From Streptomyces sp. TG1A-8 (GTDB lineage: Bacteria > Actinomycetota > Actinomycetes > Streptomycetales > Streptomycetaceae): a DNA stretch of 64,000 nt. Location: contig NZ_JASTLB010000001.1 of assembly GCF_030499535.1 (NCBI RefSeq), positions 1,550,001-1,614,000 on the forward strand, written 5' to 3'. The translations under genes and the position numbers were made by a program. Positions 52,135 to 61,252 of this stretch are shown piece by piece. Below the pieces are notes generated by a model. It was not told where the DNA came from, searched no databases, and saw only the letters and a list, made by a program, of their open reading frames with translations. Position 1 is the first letter of the stretch. Every line of letters begins with the position of its first letter.

Positions 52135-54384
52135 TCAGAAGGTGGTCATCGGCCGCACGGCGTGGGCCAGGTCGAGCAGCCGGCCGTGTTCGCCGGCGGT
52201 GCGGGCCTGCGCGGCCAGCTGCCGGAAGGACTGCTCCAGCAGTGTGCGCAGCGGTTCCTCGGCGCCGGATCCGAACAGGTCCCCGGCCGGGAAGTCCGGC
52301 CCCCAGCCCCGCCCGGGCCGGCCGTGCAGGGCGTTCTCCCGGACCTCCGCGACCAGCCGGGCCCGCGACCCGCCGTCGGCGGCACCGCCGTCCAGGCGCA
52401 GCCCGGGCAGCCGCCGCCACGCGTCCCGCAGGTCGGCGACCGTCGGGGAGCGGCCGTGCAGGAGGCCGGCGCGGACGCGGACGGCCGCGATCCGGGCGTC
52501 GTCGTAGTGGCGGGAGGTGGAGGGGACGTCGTCGAGGACGCGTACGGCGGCGTCGCGGTCGCCGGCGGCCAGGTGGCCGCGGGCCAGGCCGAAGGCGGCG
52601 GCGGTGTGGGCGAAGTCCCTGGCCCACACGGCCTCGTAGAACCTCATGGCGCGGACGGTCCCGCCGGCGCCGGCGTGTTCGGCGCAGTGGCCGAGGGCCA
52701 GTTTGGGCACGTACTCGCCGGGCAGGGCCCGGTAGACGGCCTCGAAGCAGGTGCCGGCCCGCGGGACGTCGGCCCTGCTGAGGTGGAGCACGCCGCGGTG
52801 CCAGGCGATCCGCCAGTCGTGGGCGGCGGTGCGTTCGCCGAGCTGGGTCTCGGCCTCGGCGAGCCAGCTCTCGGCCTGGTCCCGCTCGCCCCGTCTGAGG
52901 TAGGCGCGGCACAGCCACAGCGCGGTCTCCGGAGTGCCGAGGCGGGATTCGCGGGACCACTGGCGGGCGATCCGGTCGGGGGCGTCGGGCGGGAAGGCGT
53001 CCAGGAGCAGGGCGGCTCCGTCAGCGGGGTCGGGCACGGGCTCGGGCAGGGCGCCGGCGACCTCCGCGGCCGGGGGCGGGGAGACGTCCAGTCCGACGGG
53101 GCGGTCGCCGGCGCGGGCGGTCCAGTGCTCCAGGGCGGGGATGGCGCCGAGTCCGGCGTCGAGGCTGGCCTCGGTGGCGCGGAACCGGGTGGAGCTCTCC
53201 GGCAGTTGTTCGCCGAACTGCAGCGCGCGGAACTCGCGCAGCACTTCCCACAGCTGGCGGGACATCTCGGCCGCCGACCGGAACCGGGCGCGGGGCTCGG
53301 CGTGGGTGGCGCGGTCGACGAGCCGGCGGAAGGAGTCGGGGGCCAGGCCGCGGGCCGGCTCGGTGTTCCGGGCCAGGGCCTGCAGGGTGGTGCCGACGGT
53401 GTAGAGGTCGCTGTCGACGTGCCAGCCGCGGCCGTCGATCTCCTCCTTGGGCGGGGCGAAGCCGGCGGTGTAGACGTAGGCGGAGTCGCGGTCGCCGGCG
53501 GCGCGGACCGCGCCGAGGTCGATGACCTTGACGGCGCGGGCGAAGTGGATGACGTTGGCGGGCTTCATGTCGCAGTAGAGCAGGCCGCGTTCGTGCAGGT
53601 ACTGCAGGACCCCGAGGATCTTGCAGCCGTAGGTGAGGACGTGGTCGAGGCGGGGGCGGCCCTGGAAGACGCGCTCGGCGTCGTCGGCGTCGAAGAGCTG
53701 CTGCAGGGAGCGCCCGCCGATGTAGTCCATGACGAGGTAGCCGGTGGGCGGGCGGCCGGGGGCCTGGTGCTCGGCGTAGGTGATGATGCGGACGATGTCG
53801 GGGTGGTGCAGGTCGGTCAGCGAGCGGCGTTCCTCGACGGCGTTGCGGCGGGCGAGTGCGTCGTGGACGTTGATCAGTCCCTTGAGGACGACGCGGTGGC
53901 CGTCGGCGCGGGTGTCCTCGGCGAGGTACACCCAGCCGAGGCCGCCGCGGGCCAGGCAGCCGAGGATGCGGTAGTGGCCGGCGACGACGTCGCCGGTGTG
54001 CAGCTGGGGCAGGAAGGAGTAGGGGGTGCCGCAGCGGGGGCAGCGGCCGGTGGCACGGGCGGGCTGGCCGCCGTAGCCGATGCCGACGGTCATGGTGCAG
54101 CCGTCCGCGCCGCACCGCCGGCCGCCGGTGGGCGGCCGGGGGTCCTCGACCAGGCCGCCCTCGGGGACGGGGACGTGGGGCAGCCGGACCAGTGCGTGCT
54201 CGTCGAGTTCGCCGACGCCGGCGACGGCGTGGGTGGGCTGCGGGGCGGGCGGGTCCCCGGCGCGGGGTGCGGGTGCCGGGGGCGCCTGCGCGGGCGGGGG
54301 CCGGTGGTGTCTGTGCCCGCAGGTGTCGCAGTAGCCGGTGGCCATGATGCGGCCCGCACAGCCGGGCCGGATGCACGAGGTCAT
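52135..54384 (-). CDS. PknG-like serine/threonine protein kinase with zinc ribbons and TPR tail
   Basis: ATG 54384 overlaps the previous stop (ATGA). The 749-residue protein has two N-terminal four-Cys zinc-ribbon units (CIRPGCAGRIMATGYCDTCG and CGADGC...CPRCGTPYSF), a kinase domain (about 135-400) with the PknG-type motifs VVLKGLINVHD (ATP-binding Lys), YCDMKPANV in place of HRD and VIDLGAVR as the DLG motif, then a C-terminal TPR region (about 470-740) as in PknG. These features are specific to PknG relatives, which in mycobacteria and corynebacteria control glutamate metabolism via a small FHA protein. The operon here adds a protease and a VWA protein, so the pathway may differ. Confidence 0.9.
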   Translation of the reverse strand: MTSCIRPGCAGRIMATGYCDTCGHRHHRPPPAQAPPAPAPRAGDPPAPQPTHAVAGVGELDEHALVRLPHVPVPEGGLVEDPRPPTGGRRCGADGCTMTVGIGYGGQPARATGRCPRCGTPYSFLPQLHTGDVVAGHYRILGCLARGGLGWVYLAEDTRADGHRVVLKGLINVHDALARRNAVEERRSLTDLHHPDIVRIITYAEHQAPGRPPTGYLVMDYIGGRSLQQLFDADDAERVFQGRPRLDHVLTYGCKILGVLQYLHERGLLYCDMKPANVIHFARAVKVIDLGAVRAAGDRDSAYVYTAGFAPPKEEIDGRGWHVDSDLYTVGTTLQALARNTEPARGLAPDSFRRLVDRATHAEPRARFRSAAEMSRQLWEVLREFRALQFGEQLPESSTRFRATEASLDAGLGAIPALEHWTARAGDRPVGLDVSPPPAAEVAGALPEPVPDPADGAALLLDAFPPDAPDRIARQWSRESRLGTPETALWLCRAYLRRGERDQAESWLAEAETQLGERTAAHDWRIAWHRGVLHLSRADVPRAGTCFEAVYRALPGEYVPKLALGHCAEHAGAGGTVRAMRFYEAVWARDFAHTAAAFGLARGHLAAGDRDAAVRVLDDVPSTSRHYDDARIAAVRVRAGLLHGRSPTVADLRDAWRRLPGLRLDGGAADGGSRARLVAEVRENALHGRPGRGWGPDFPAGDLFGSGAEEPLRTLLEQSFRQLAAQARTAGEHGRLLDLAHAVRPMTTF

Positions 54385-56072
54385 GGCGCGCCCTCCCTTC
54401 CGGGTGCCGTGCCGGAGCAGAATCCGGTGAACCTCCGGGCGGCGGCCTCCGCCCGCTCGACGTCGCAGGGGGCCTGCCGCAGCAGCGCCAGGGCGTCCTC
54501 GTAGAGCCGGTAGGCCTCCACGACCCGGTCGCCGTGTGCCGCGGCCCGCTCCCTGCACAGGGGCCATTCGGCGCTGACGCGGCCGAGGAGTTCGTCGCGG
54601 CGGTGCGAGCGCGCGTCGAGGACGGCGATGGCCCGCTCCAGCCGCTGCCGGCGGCGGTCGACGGCGTCCTCGAAGGTGAACAGCAGGTCCGCGCCGCGGG
54701 GTTGCCGTTCCCGTTCGGGGGTGTGGGCGATCCAGGCGCGCAGCATCCGGGTGCGGCGCACGCCGGCCTCGGCCTGGTCGAGCAGGCCCCGGTCGGCGGG
54801 GTCGGGCAGCACGCGGTCGCGGCGCCGGTCGAGCGCGGGCCCCAGGGTGTCGACGATGTGGTCGAGCTGGTGGTGCAGCCGCGTCCAGCGGTCGCGCAGC
54901 GGGCGGTGGACGAAGGTCTCGGCGGCCTGGTCGGCACGGCCGCCCCGGCGGCGGAAGACCAGCAGCAGGCGGGCCCCCTGCCGGGCGAGCCGGTCCAGCG
55001 TGCCCAGCAGGGCGTCGGGTTCGGCGGCCCGGTCGACGCCGGCGAGGACGGCGGTGAGCGGGACGCGCAGGGCACCGGGCCGTTCCAGGCGGGGATCGCC
55101 GCGCAGGCCGAGCCGTTCGGCGATCCGGTCCGTGACCTGGGTGACCGTCAGGTCCCGCACGTCAAGCGCGAGGTCGTGGCCGCCGGCCGGGGGCACGGTC
55201 TCGGGCGGGTCGTGGCTGAAGGCGCTGGTGTTGCGTTCGGTGCGCAGCTCCCGGTCGGCCAGGGTGATCGCGCGCTGGAGGGTCCAGGCGCGGGTGCTGC
55301 GGGCGGGGACGACGGTGACGAGCACCGGCCAGCCCTCGCCCCGGAACCAGGACGCGAGTTCGGTGGCGAACGGCACGTCGAGGGTGCCCGCGCCGCCGGC
55401 CGCGGCGGCGCGCAGGGCGGGGTCGACGGCTTCGGCGCCGTCGGTCCAGGCGGCGGCCTGCGGCAGGTGGCTGAGGATGGTCTCGGTGGGGCTCATGTAG
55501 CTGAAGGCGGAGGCCCGGTCCTGATCGACGCTGAGGACGATGCCGATGACCCGGTCGGTGGCGTGGTCGACGACCCCGCCGCCGCTGAAGCCGGGGGCGG
55601 CCAGCTCGCCGGGGGTCTGCGGGCGCAGCTGCACCTGGTTGTCCCGGCCGCGGGCGGCGACCAGGGTGGCGCCGTGCCAGCGTCCGCCGTCGTCGCCGTC
55701 CGGGAAGCCGTACATGCTCACCGGGCCGTGCGGCGAGGCGAGCCGGTACAGGCGGGTGGGGTGCCCGGCGGGCCGCGGCTCGGCCAGCCGCAGCAGGGCC
55801 AGGTCGCCGCTGCGGTCGCCGAAGGCGTCCTCGCGCTCGGGCACGTGCTCGTCCTCGCCGACGGTGGCGGCCGTACCGGGGACGCCGGGGACGCCGACGA
55901 AGTGGACGACGTAGGGGCGGCCGGGGCGGACCACGTGGGCCGCGGTGAGGACCCGGTCGGGGGCGAGCAGCACTCCGGCGCCCAGGACCCGTCCGCCCGG
56001 CTCTTCGATCCGGGCGATCCATGAGGGCGTGCGTAACGGCGATGTGACGGCTCGCTCCCCCGTGCGCGTCAT
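54381..56072 (-). CDS. Trypsin-like serine protease domain protein (first gene of the PknG-like operon)
   Basis: ATG 56072 opens a 563-residue protein without a signal peptide. An S1-type protease domain fills the first ~220 residues, with His in RVLTAAHVVRPG, Asp in DRSGDLALLRLAE and Ser in APGFSGGGVVDH. The rest (about 230-563) is helical and contains VPFATELASWFRGEGWPVLV (a domain often fused to such peptidases, called effector-associated in some reports) and charged coiled regions. It is cytoplasmic or membrane-associated rather than secreted. It heads five overlapping genes and may process a component of the kinase pathway. Confidence 0.82.
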   Translation of the reverse strand: MTRTGERAVTSPLRTPSWIARIEEPGGRVLGAGVLLAPDRVLTAAHVVRPGRPYVVHFVGVPGVPGTAATVGEDEHVPEREDAFGDRSGDLALLRLAEPRPAGHPTRLYRLASPHGPVSMYGFPDGDDGGRWHGATLVAARGRDNQVQLRPQTPGELAAPGFSGGGVVDHATDRVIGIVLSVDQDRASAFSYMSPTETILSHLPQAAAWTDGAEAVDPALRAAAAGGAGTLDVPFATELASWFRGEGWPVLVTVVPARSTRAWTLQRAITLADRELRTERNTSAFSHDPPETVPPAGGHDLALDVRDLTVTQVTDRIAERLGLRGDPRLERPGALRVPLTAVLAGVDRAAEPDALLGTLDRLARQGARLLLVFRRRGGRADQAAETFVHRPLRDRWTRLHHQLDHIVDTLGPALDRRRDRVLPDPADRGLLDQAEAGVRRTRMLRAWIAHTPERERQPRGADLLFTFEDAVDRRRQRLERAIAVLDARSHRRDELLGRVSAEWPLCRERAAAHGDRVVEAYRLYEDALALLRQAPCDVERAEAAARRFTGFCSGTAPGREGAP

Positions 56073-56393
56073 GTCGACCGACGTTACTCGCCGTGGCGTG
56101 CCGTCACCACTGGTGTGCGCGGGTTTTCGGGACCGTTCGGCGCACACCGGCCCACAACCGGTCGAAGAAGCGCATCCCCTGAGCCATGCACGGCGTGCGG
56201 GGTCGGCGCGTGCCCCTTCGCCCCGCACCGGGCGGACCCCGCTCCCGCCGCGCAGCGCGCGCCCGGCGGGGCGCCCCGAGCGGGCCGCGGCCCGCGGCCG
56301 GACGGCGCAGGACCGGTGACGGGTCCTTGGGCCGACCAGGTGAGCCGGGGACGAACGCGCCGGCGGCCCCGGCCGGCTGTCTACGATCGTTCC
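56073..56393. other. Divergent intergenic region between the kinase operon and an SRPBCC gene
   Basis: No gene seen. TACGAT (56382-56387) is a good -10 element only six bases before the GTG at 56394, so that gene is probably transcribed as a leaderless message. The promoter of the kinase operon should be in the 56073-56120 segment but is not clear. Confidence 0.45.
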
Positions 56394-56834
56394 GTGCCCC
56401 TCTTCACCCTCGAACGCACGGCCCCGCTCCCCGCCGGCGAGGCGTGGCGCCGGCTCACGGACTGGCCGCGGCACGCCGGCGTGGCCCCGCTGACCCGGAT
56501 CACCGTGCTCACCCCGGGGCCGACCCGGGTGGGGACCCGGTTCGCCGCCCGCTCGGCCGTGGGTCCGCTGGGCTTCGACGACGTCATGGAGGTCACGGTG
56601 TGGCGCCCCCCGGCCGACGGCGGACCGGGGCTGTGCCGGTTGGACAAGCGCGGCCGGGTGATCCTGGGCTGGGCCGAGATCGAGGTCCGGCCGGGGCCCG
56701 GCGGCCGGACCCGCGTGGTGTGGCGGGAGGAGCTGCGGGTCCGCTTCCTGCCGGGCCTGTTCGACGGCGCCGTGGACCGGGCGTCCCGCGCGGTGTTCGG
56801 ACGGGCGGTGACCCGGCTGCTCCGGCAGCCGTGA
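56394..56834 (+). CDS. SRPBCC-fold (polyketide cyclase/START-like) protein
   Basis: GTG 56394 is taken as start because it follows a -10 element directly (leaderless) and the family fold begins here. The 146-residue protein has the Bet v1/SRPBCC pattern: PLFTLERTAPLPAGEAWRRL, DWPRHAGVAPLTRITVLTPG, GLCRLDKRGRVILGWAEIEV and a long C-terminal helix FDGAVDRASRAVFGRAVTRL. Such proteins bind hydrophobic ligands or act as cyclases. No substrate is inferable. It is divergent from the kinase operon and convergent with the LysE-type gene. Confidence 0.78.
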   Translation: MPLFTLERTAPLPAGEAWRRLTDWPRHAGVAPLTRITVLTPGPTRVGTRFAARSAVGPLGFDDVMEVTVWRPPADGGPGLCRLDKRGRVILGWAEIEVRPGPGGRTRVVWREELRVRFLPGLFDGAVDRASRAVFGRAVTRLLRQP

Positions 56835-56894
56835 GGCACCGGGCCGGCACCGGCCCCCTGGCCGCTGGCCCCCGGCGGGACGGCCGGCGGTGCC

Positions 56895-57533
56895 TCAGTC
56901 GTTGCGGCCCGTCGCGGCGACCGTCACGCCCGGGCCGATCATCGCCAGTCCGCCCGCCCCGCCCACCGCGGACAGCCGCCGGGGCGAGCGGGCGAACCAG
57001 TCCCGGGCCGCGGAGGCCACCAGCCCCCAGGCGCTGTCGGAGACGACCGCGATGACGTTGAAGACCAGGCCGAGCAGCAGCGTCTGGAGGGGCACGCGCC
57101 CGCGGCCCGGGTCGGCGAACTGGGGCAGTACGGCGGCGAGGAACACGACCGTCTTGGGATTGGCGACCCCGACCGCGAACCCCTCCCCCAGGGTGCGCGG
57201 ACCGCCGTGCGCCGGGCCGGCGGAGTCCGCGAGCGCGGCCCGCAGGGACCCGCGCCGCCGCCATGCCCCGGCGCCGAGGTGCACGAGGTGGGCGGCGCCC
57301 GCGAGCTTCAGGGCCGTGAAGAGGACGACCGAGCGCTCCACGGCCGGCCCGACGCCGAGGGACACGGCCACGACGAGCACGTAGGCGCCGAGGGCGTTGC
57401 CCACGACGGTGGTCAGCGCGGTCCGGCGGCCGTGCGCGAGCGCGCGCCCGATCACGAAGAGCACGCCGGGGCCGGGGACCACGATCAGGAGCGAGGACGG
57501 GGCCGCGAAGGCCGGCAGCCGGCCGGTGGACAC
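56895..57533 (-). CDS. LysE/RhtB-family exporter
   Basis: GTG 57533 starts a 212-residue membrane protein with six predicted helices and the family signature near the N-terminus (IVVPGPGVLFVIGRALAHGRR) plus GVANPKTVVFLAAVLPQF. It exports an amino acid or a related metabolite. Eight bases separate its start from the xdhC stop, so it is the last gene of the xanthine dehydrogenase operon and might export a purine-degradation product or an amino acid; this is inference only. Confidence 0.85.
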   Translation of the reverse strand: MSTGRLPAFAAPSSLLIVVPGPGVLFVIGRALAHGRRTALTTVVGNALGAYVLVVAVSLGVGPAVERSVVLFTALKLAGAAHLVHLGAGAWRRRGSLRAALADSAGPAHGGPRTLGEGFAVGVANPKTVVFLAAVLPQFADPGRGRVPLQTLLLGLVFNVIAVVSDSAWGLVASAARDWFARSPRRLSAVGGAGGLAMIGPGVTVAATGRND

Positions 57534-57540
57534 CCTGGCC

Positions 57541-58758
57541 TCATGCGAGCACGCCACCGGGGGCGCGCGGGAACCCTTTTTCCCCGGGTCGTGCGTCCCC
57601 GGCGCCTCCGGCCACCGGGCCGGCCCGCCCCGCGGGCCGTGCGCCGGCGTCGTGGTGGATCGGGGTGTGCCCACCGGTCAGCGGGGCGCCGCTGCCGCCG
57701 CGCCGGTGGGCGACGATCTCCGCGGCGATGGACAGGGCCGTCTCCTGCGGTGTCCGGGCACCGAGGTCGAGGCCGATCGGGGAGCGCAGGCGCGCCAGCT
57801 CCGGTTCGGTGACACCGGCCTCGCGCAGGCGTGCGGCGCGGTCGAGGTGGGTGCGGCGGGATCCCATCGCGCCGACGTAGGCGACCGGCAGGCGCAGGGC
57901 GAGCCGCAGCAGCGGCACGTCGAACTTGGCGTCGTGGGTCAGGACGCACAGGACCGTGCGGCCGTCGACCCCGGTGCGCTCCAGGTACCGGTGGGGCCAC
58001 TCGACGACGATCTCGTCGGCCTCCGGGAAGCGGGCCGGGGTGGCGAAGACGGGCCGGGCGTCGCACACCGTGACGTGGTGGCCGAGGAACTTGCCGACGC
58101 GGACGAGGGCCGACGCGAAGTCGACCGCCCCGAAGACGATCATCCGGGGCGGGGGCACGGAGGACTCGACCAGGACCGTGAGCGGGGAGCCGCAGCGCGA
58201 GCCCCGCTCACCGATCTCCAGGGTGCCGGTGCGGCCCGCGTCCAGGAAGGCACCGGCCTCGGCGGCGACCGTGCGGTCCAGTTCGGGACGGGCGCCGAAG
58301 CCGCCCTCGCCCGACCCGCCGGGCCGCACCAGCAGGGCCCGGCCCCGCAGGGCGGCCGGTCCCGCCACGATCCGGGCGAGCGCCGCCGCCTCCCCGCGTG
58401 CGGCGGCGGCCAACGCCGCCACGGCCACCGGCCGGGCCGGATCGTCCGCCCGGAACGGCGCGACGAGGACGTCGATGACACCGCCGCAGGTCAGGCCGGC
58501 GGCGAACGCGTCCCCGTCGTCGTACCCGAAGCGCTCCAGGACGGTTTCCCCGTCCTGGAGCGCCTGCCGGCACAGCTCGTAGACGGCCGCCTCCACGCAG
58601 CCGCCGGAGACCGAGCCGACGGCCGTGCCGTCGGTGTCCACCGCGAGGGCGGCGCCGGGCCGGCGCGGAGCGCTGCCGCCGACGGCCACCACGGTGGCGA
58701 CGGCGAAGTCGCGGCCCTGCTCGGCCCACCGGTTCAGCTCGTCGGCGATGTCCAGCAT
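57541..58758 (-). CDS. XdhC-type molybdenum cofactor insertion protein
   Basis: ATG 58758; 405 residues. It has the XdhC/CoxI N-terminal domain (FAVATVVAVGGSAPRRPGAA and GSVSGGCVEAAVYELCRQAL) and a C-terminal Rossmann-like domain (RMIVFGAVDFASALVRVGKF, LTHDAKFDVPLLRLAL, YVGAMGSRRTHLDR). The Cys in GGCVEA is the expected Moco-binding residue. It delivers sulfurated molybdenum cofactor to xanthine dehydrogenase. It is 40 bases downstream of the molybdopterin-binding subunit gene. Confidence 0.92.
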   Translation of the reverse strand: MLDIADELNRWAEQGRDFAVATVVAVGGSAPRRPGAALAVDTDGTAVGSVSGGCVEAAVYELCRQALQDGETVLERFGYDDGDAFAAGLTCGGVIDVLVAPFRADDPARPVAVAALAAAARGEAAALARIVAGPAALRGRALLVRPGGSGEGGFGARPELDRTVAAEAGAFLDAGRTGTLEIGERGSRCGSPLTVLVESSVPPPRMIVFGAVDFASALVRVGKFLGHHVTVCDARPVFATPARFPEADEIVVEWPHRYLERTGVDGRTVLCVLTHDAKFDVPLLRLALRLPVAYVGAMGSRRTHLDRAARLREAGVTEPELARLRSPIGLDLGARTPQETALSIAAEIVAHRRGGSGAPLTGGHTPIHHDAGARPAGRAGPVAGGAGDARPGEKGFPRAPGGVLA

Positions 58759-58798
58759 CTCTCGGTCTCCTCACGGGGCGCACGGACGGTCCGGCGGA

Positions 58799-61252
58799 TC
58801 ACGTACCCGTGAGGTGCTCGGGACGCACCGGTGTCCGGTTCAGCTCCAGCCCGGTCGCGTTCCGGATCGCCGCGAGGACGGCCGGCGTGGACGACAGGGT
58901 CGGGGCCTCGCCGGCGCCGCGCAGCCCGTACGGGGCGTGGTGGTCGGCGAGTTCGAGCACGTCGACCGGGATGGTCGGCGTGTCGAGGATCGTGGGGATC
59001 AGGTAGTCCGTGAAGGAGGGGTTCTTGACCTTGGCGGTCCCGGGGTCCACGACGATCTCCTCCATCACCGCGACGCCCAGGCCCTGGACGGTGCCGCCCT
59101 GGATCTGGCCGATGACGGAGAGCGGGTTGAGCGCCTTGCCGACGTCCTGGGCGCAGGCCAGTTCGATGACCTTGACCAGGCCGAGTTCGGTGTCGACCTC
59201 CACGACCGCGCGGTGCGCGGCGAAGGAGTACTGGACGTGCCCGTTGCCCTGGCCGGTGCGCAGGTCGAAGGGCTCGGTGGGCCGGTGCCGCCACTCCTGC
59301 TCGACCTCCACGGCCTCGTCGCCGAGGACGTCCACCAGATCGGCGAGCGCCTCGCCGCCGTCGGTGACGACCTTGCCGTCCTCCAGCAGCAGCTCCGCCG
59401 TCGCCCAGGCCGGGTGGTGGGAGCCGAACCTGCGGCGCCCGATCTCCAGCACCTTCTCGCGGACGAGCCCGCAGGCGTTCCGCACGGCGCCGCCGGTGAC
59501 GTACGTCTGCCGGGAGGCCGAGGTCGAACCGGCGCTGCCCACCCGGGTGTCGGCGGGGTGGATGGTCACCTGGGCGACCCCGAGCTCGGTGCGGGCGATC
59601 TGCGCGTGGACGGTGACACCGCCCTGGCCGACCTCCGCCATCGCGGTGTGCACGGTGGCGACGGGCTCGCCGGCGACGACCTCCATGCGGACCCTGGCGG
59701 TGGAGTAGTCGTCGAAGCCCTCGGAGAAGCCGACGTTCTTGATGCCGACCGCGTAGCCCACGCCCCGTACGACGCCCTCCCCGTGCGTGGTGTTGGACAG
59801 CCCCCCGGGCAGCTGCCGTACGTCGGCGCCCTCGCTGGACTCCCACTGGCGCTCCGGCGGCATGGGCATCGCCTCGACGCGGCGCAGGAGTTCGGCGACG
59901 GGGGCGGGCGAGTCGACGGGCTGGCCCGTCGGCATGACGGTGCCCTGTTCCATGGCGTTGCGCCGGCGGAACTCCACCGGGTCCAGGCCCAGCCTCCCGG
60001 CCAGCTTGTCCATCTGCGCCTCGTAGGCGAAGCACGCCTGCACCGCGCCGAAGCCGCGCATGGCACCGCAGGGCGGGTTGTTGGTGTAGAGGGCGATGGC
60101 CTCGAGGTCGACGTCGTCCACGGCGTAGGGGCCGACCGACAGGGAGGCGGCGTTGCCGACGACCGCCGGGGAGGCGGAGGCGTAGGCGCCGCCGTCCAGG
60201 ACGATCCGGCACCTGACGTGCGTGAGCCTGCCGTCGCTGGTGGCACCGTGCTCGTAGTGCAGGCGGGCCGGGTGGCGGTGGACGTGGCCGAAGAAGGACT
60301 CGAACCGGTTGTAGACGATCTTCACCGGCCTGCCGGTGCGCAGCGCCAGCAGGCAGGCGTGGATCTGCATCGACAGGTCCTCGCGACCGCCGAACGCCCC
60401 GCCGACGCCGGCCAGGGTCATGCGCACCTTCTCCTCGGGCAGGCCGAGGACGGGCGCGATCTGGCGCAGGTCGGAGTGGAGCCACTGGGTGGCGATGTAG
60501 AGGTGGACGCCGCCGTCCTCCTCCGGCACGGCGAGGCCGGACTCGGGACCGAGGAAGGCCTGGTCCTGCATGCCGAAGTGGTACTCGCCCGTCACGATCA
60601 CGTCGGCCCGCTCGCGGGCCCGCGCCGCGTCGCCGCGGACGACGGGCTGGCGGTGGACGACGTTCGGGTGCGGGACGTGGCCGATGTGGTGGTCGGTGCG
60701 GTTCTCGTGGACGAGGACCGCGTCCGGCGCGGTCGCGGAGGCCTCGTCCGTGATGACGGGCAGTTCCCGGTACTCGACCCTGATCCTGGCGGCGGCGCGG
60801 CGGGCCGTCTCCGGGTGGTCGGCGGCGACGATCGCGACCGGCTCGCCGTGGTGGCGCACCTTGCCGTGGGCGAGGACCGGGGTGTCCTGGATCTCCAGGC
60901 CGTAGTTCCTCACGTCGGTCGGCAGGTCGTCGTACGTCAGCACGGCGTGGACGCCGGGCGTGGCGAGGGCCTCGCCGGTGTCGATCGAGACGATCTCGGC
61001 GTGGGCGACGGTGGAGCGCAGGATCTGGCCCCACAGCATGTCCTCGTGCCACAGGTCGGAGGAGTAGGCGAACTCGCCGGTGACCTTCAGGATGCCGTCC
61101 GGCCGGAGCGTGGACTCCCCGATGCCGCCCCTGGTCCGTGAATCCTGGGTGATCCCGGTGGGGGTGCCGCTGGGGGAAAACGGAGAAGAGGGAGAAGAGG
61201 GGGAGGAAGGGGAAGAGGAGGAGGCCCGGGCGGACGGGGAGGGCGTCGTCAT
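58799..61252 (-). CDS. Xanthine dehydrogenase, molybdopterin-binding subunit
   Basis: ATG 61252 overlaps the [2Fe-2S] subunit stop (ATGA). The 817-residue protein has the xanthine dehydrogenase large-subunit pattern: KVTGEFAYSSDLWHEDMLWG, AGVGGAFGGREDLSMQIHAC (Moco-binding), GAMRGFGAVQACFAYE with Arg near the substrate site, VGQGGVTVHAQIARTELG and the catalytic Glu region GAGEAPTLSSTPAV. It converts hypoxanthine and xanthine to urate with the other two subunits. The first ~30 residues form a low-complexity Ser/Pro tract encoded by a purine-rich repeat (61182-61224); this tract lies outside the catalytic fold. Confidence 0.94.
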   Translation of the reverse strand: MTTPSPSARASSSSPSSPSSPSSPFSPSGTPTGITQDSRTRGGIGESTLRPDGILKVTGEFAYSSDLWHEDMLWGQILRSTVAHAEIVSIDTGEALATPGVHAVLTYDDLPTDVRNYGLEIQDTPVLAHGKVRHHGEPVAIVAADHPETARRAAARIRVEYRELPVITDEASATAPDAVLVHENRTDHHIGHVPHPNVVHRQPVVRGDAARARERADVIVTGEYHFGMQDQAFLGPESGLAVPEEDGGVHLYIATQWLHSDLRQIAPVLGLPEEKVRMTLAGVGGAFGGREDLSMQIHACLLALRTGRPVKIVYNRFESFFGHVHRHPARLHYEHGATSDGRLTHVRCRIVLDGGAYASASPAVVGNAASLSVGPYAVDDVDLEAIALYTNNPPCGAMRGFGAVQACFAYEAQMDKLAGRLGLDPVEFRRRNAMEQGTVMPTGQPVDSPAPVAELLRRVEAMPMPPERQWESSEGADVRQLPGGLSNTTHGEGVVRGVGYAVGIKNVGFSEGFDDYSTARVRMEVVAGEPVATVHTAMAEVGQGGVTVHAQIARTELGVAQVTIHPADTRVGSAGSTSASRQTYVTGGAVRNACGLVREKVLEIGRRRFGSHHPAWATAELLLEDGKVVTDGGEALADLVDVLGDEAVEVEQEWRHRPTEPFDLRTGQGNGHVQYSFAAHRAVVEVDTELGLVKVIELACAQDVGKALNPLSVIGQIQGGTVQGLGVAVMEEIVVDPGTAKVKNPSFTDYLIPTILDTPTIPVDVLELADHHAPYGLRGAGEAPTLSSTPAVLAAIRNATGLELNRTPVRPEHLTGT
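61182..61224 (-). repeat. Purine-rich simple-sequence tract encoding a Ser/Pro run
   Basis: A 43-base run of only G and A on the plus strand codes, on the minus strand, for repeated Ser-Ser-Pro at the N-terminus of the molybdopterin-binding subunit. Such tracts change length by slippage, so this N-terminus may vary between strains. Confidence 0.8.

Noticed and set aside
50191..54504. 1437-codon plus-strand frame
   Set aside because: It is a glycine/valine-rich shadow of the kinase and VWA genes on the minus strand.
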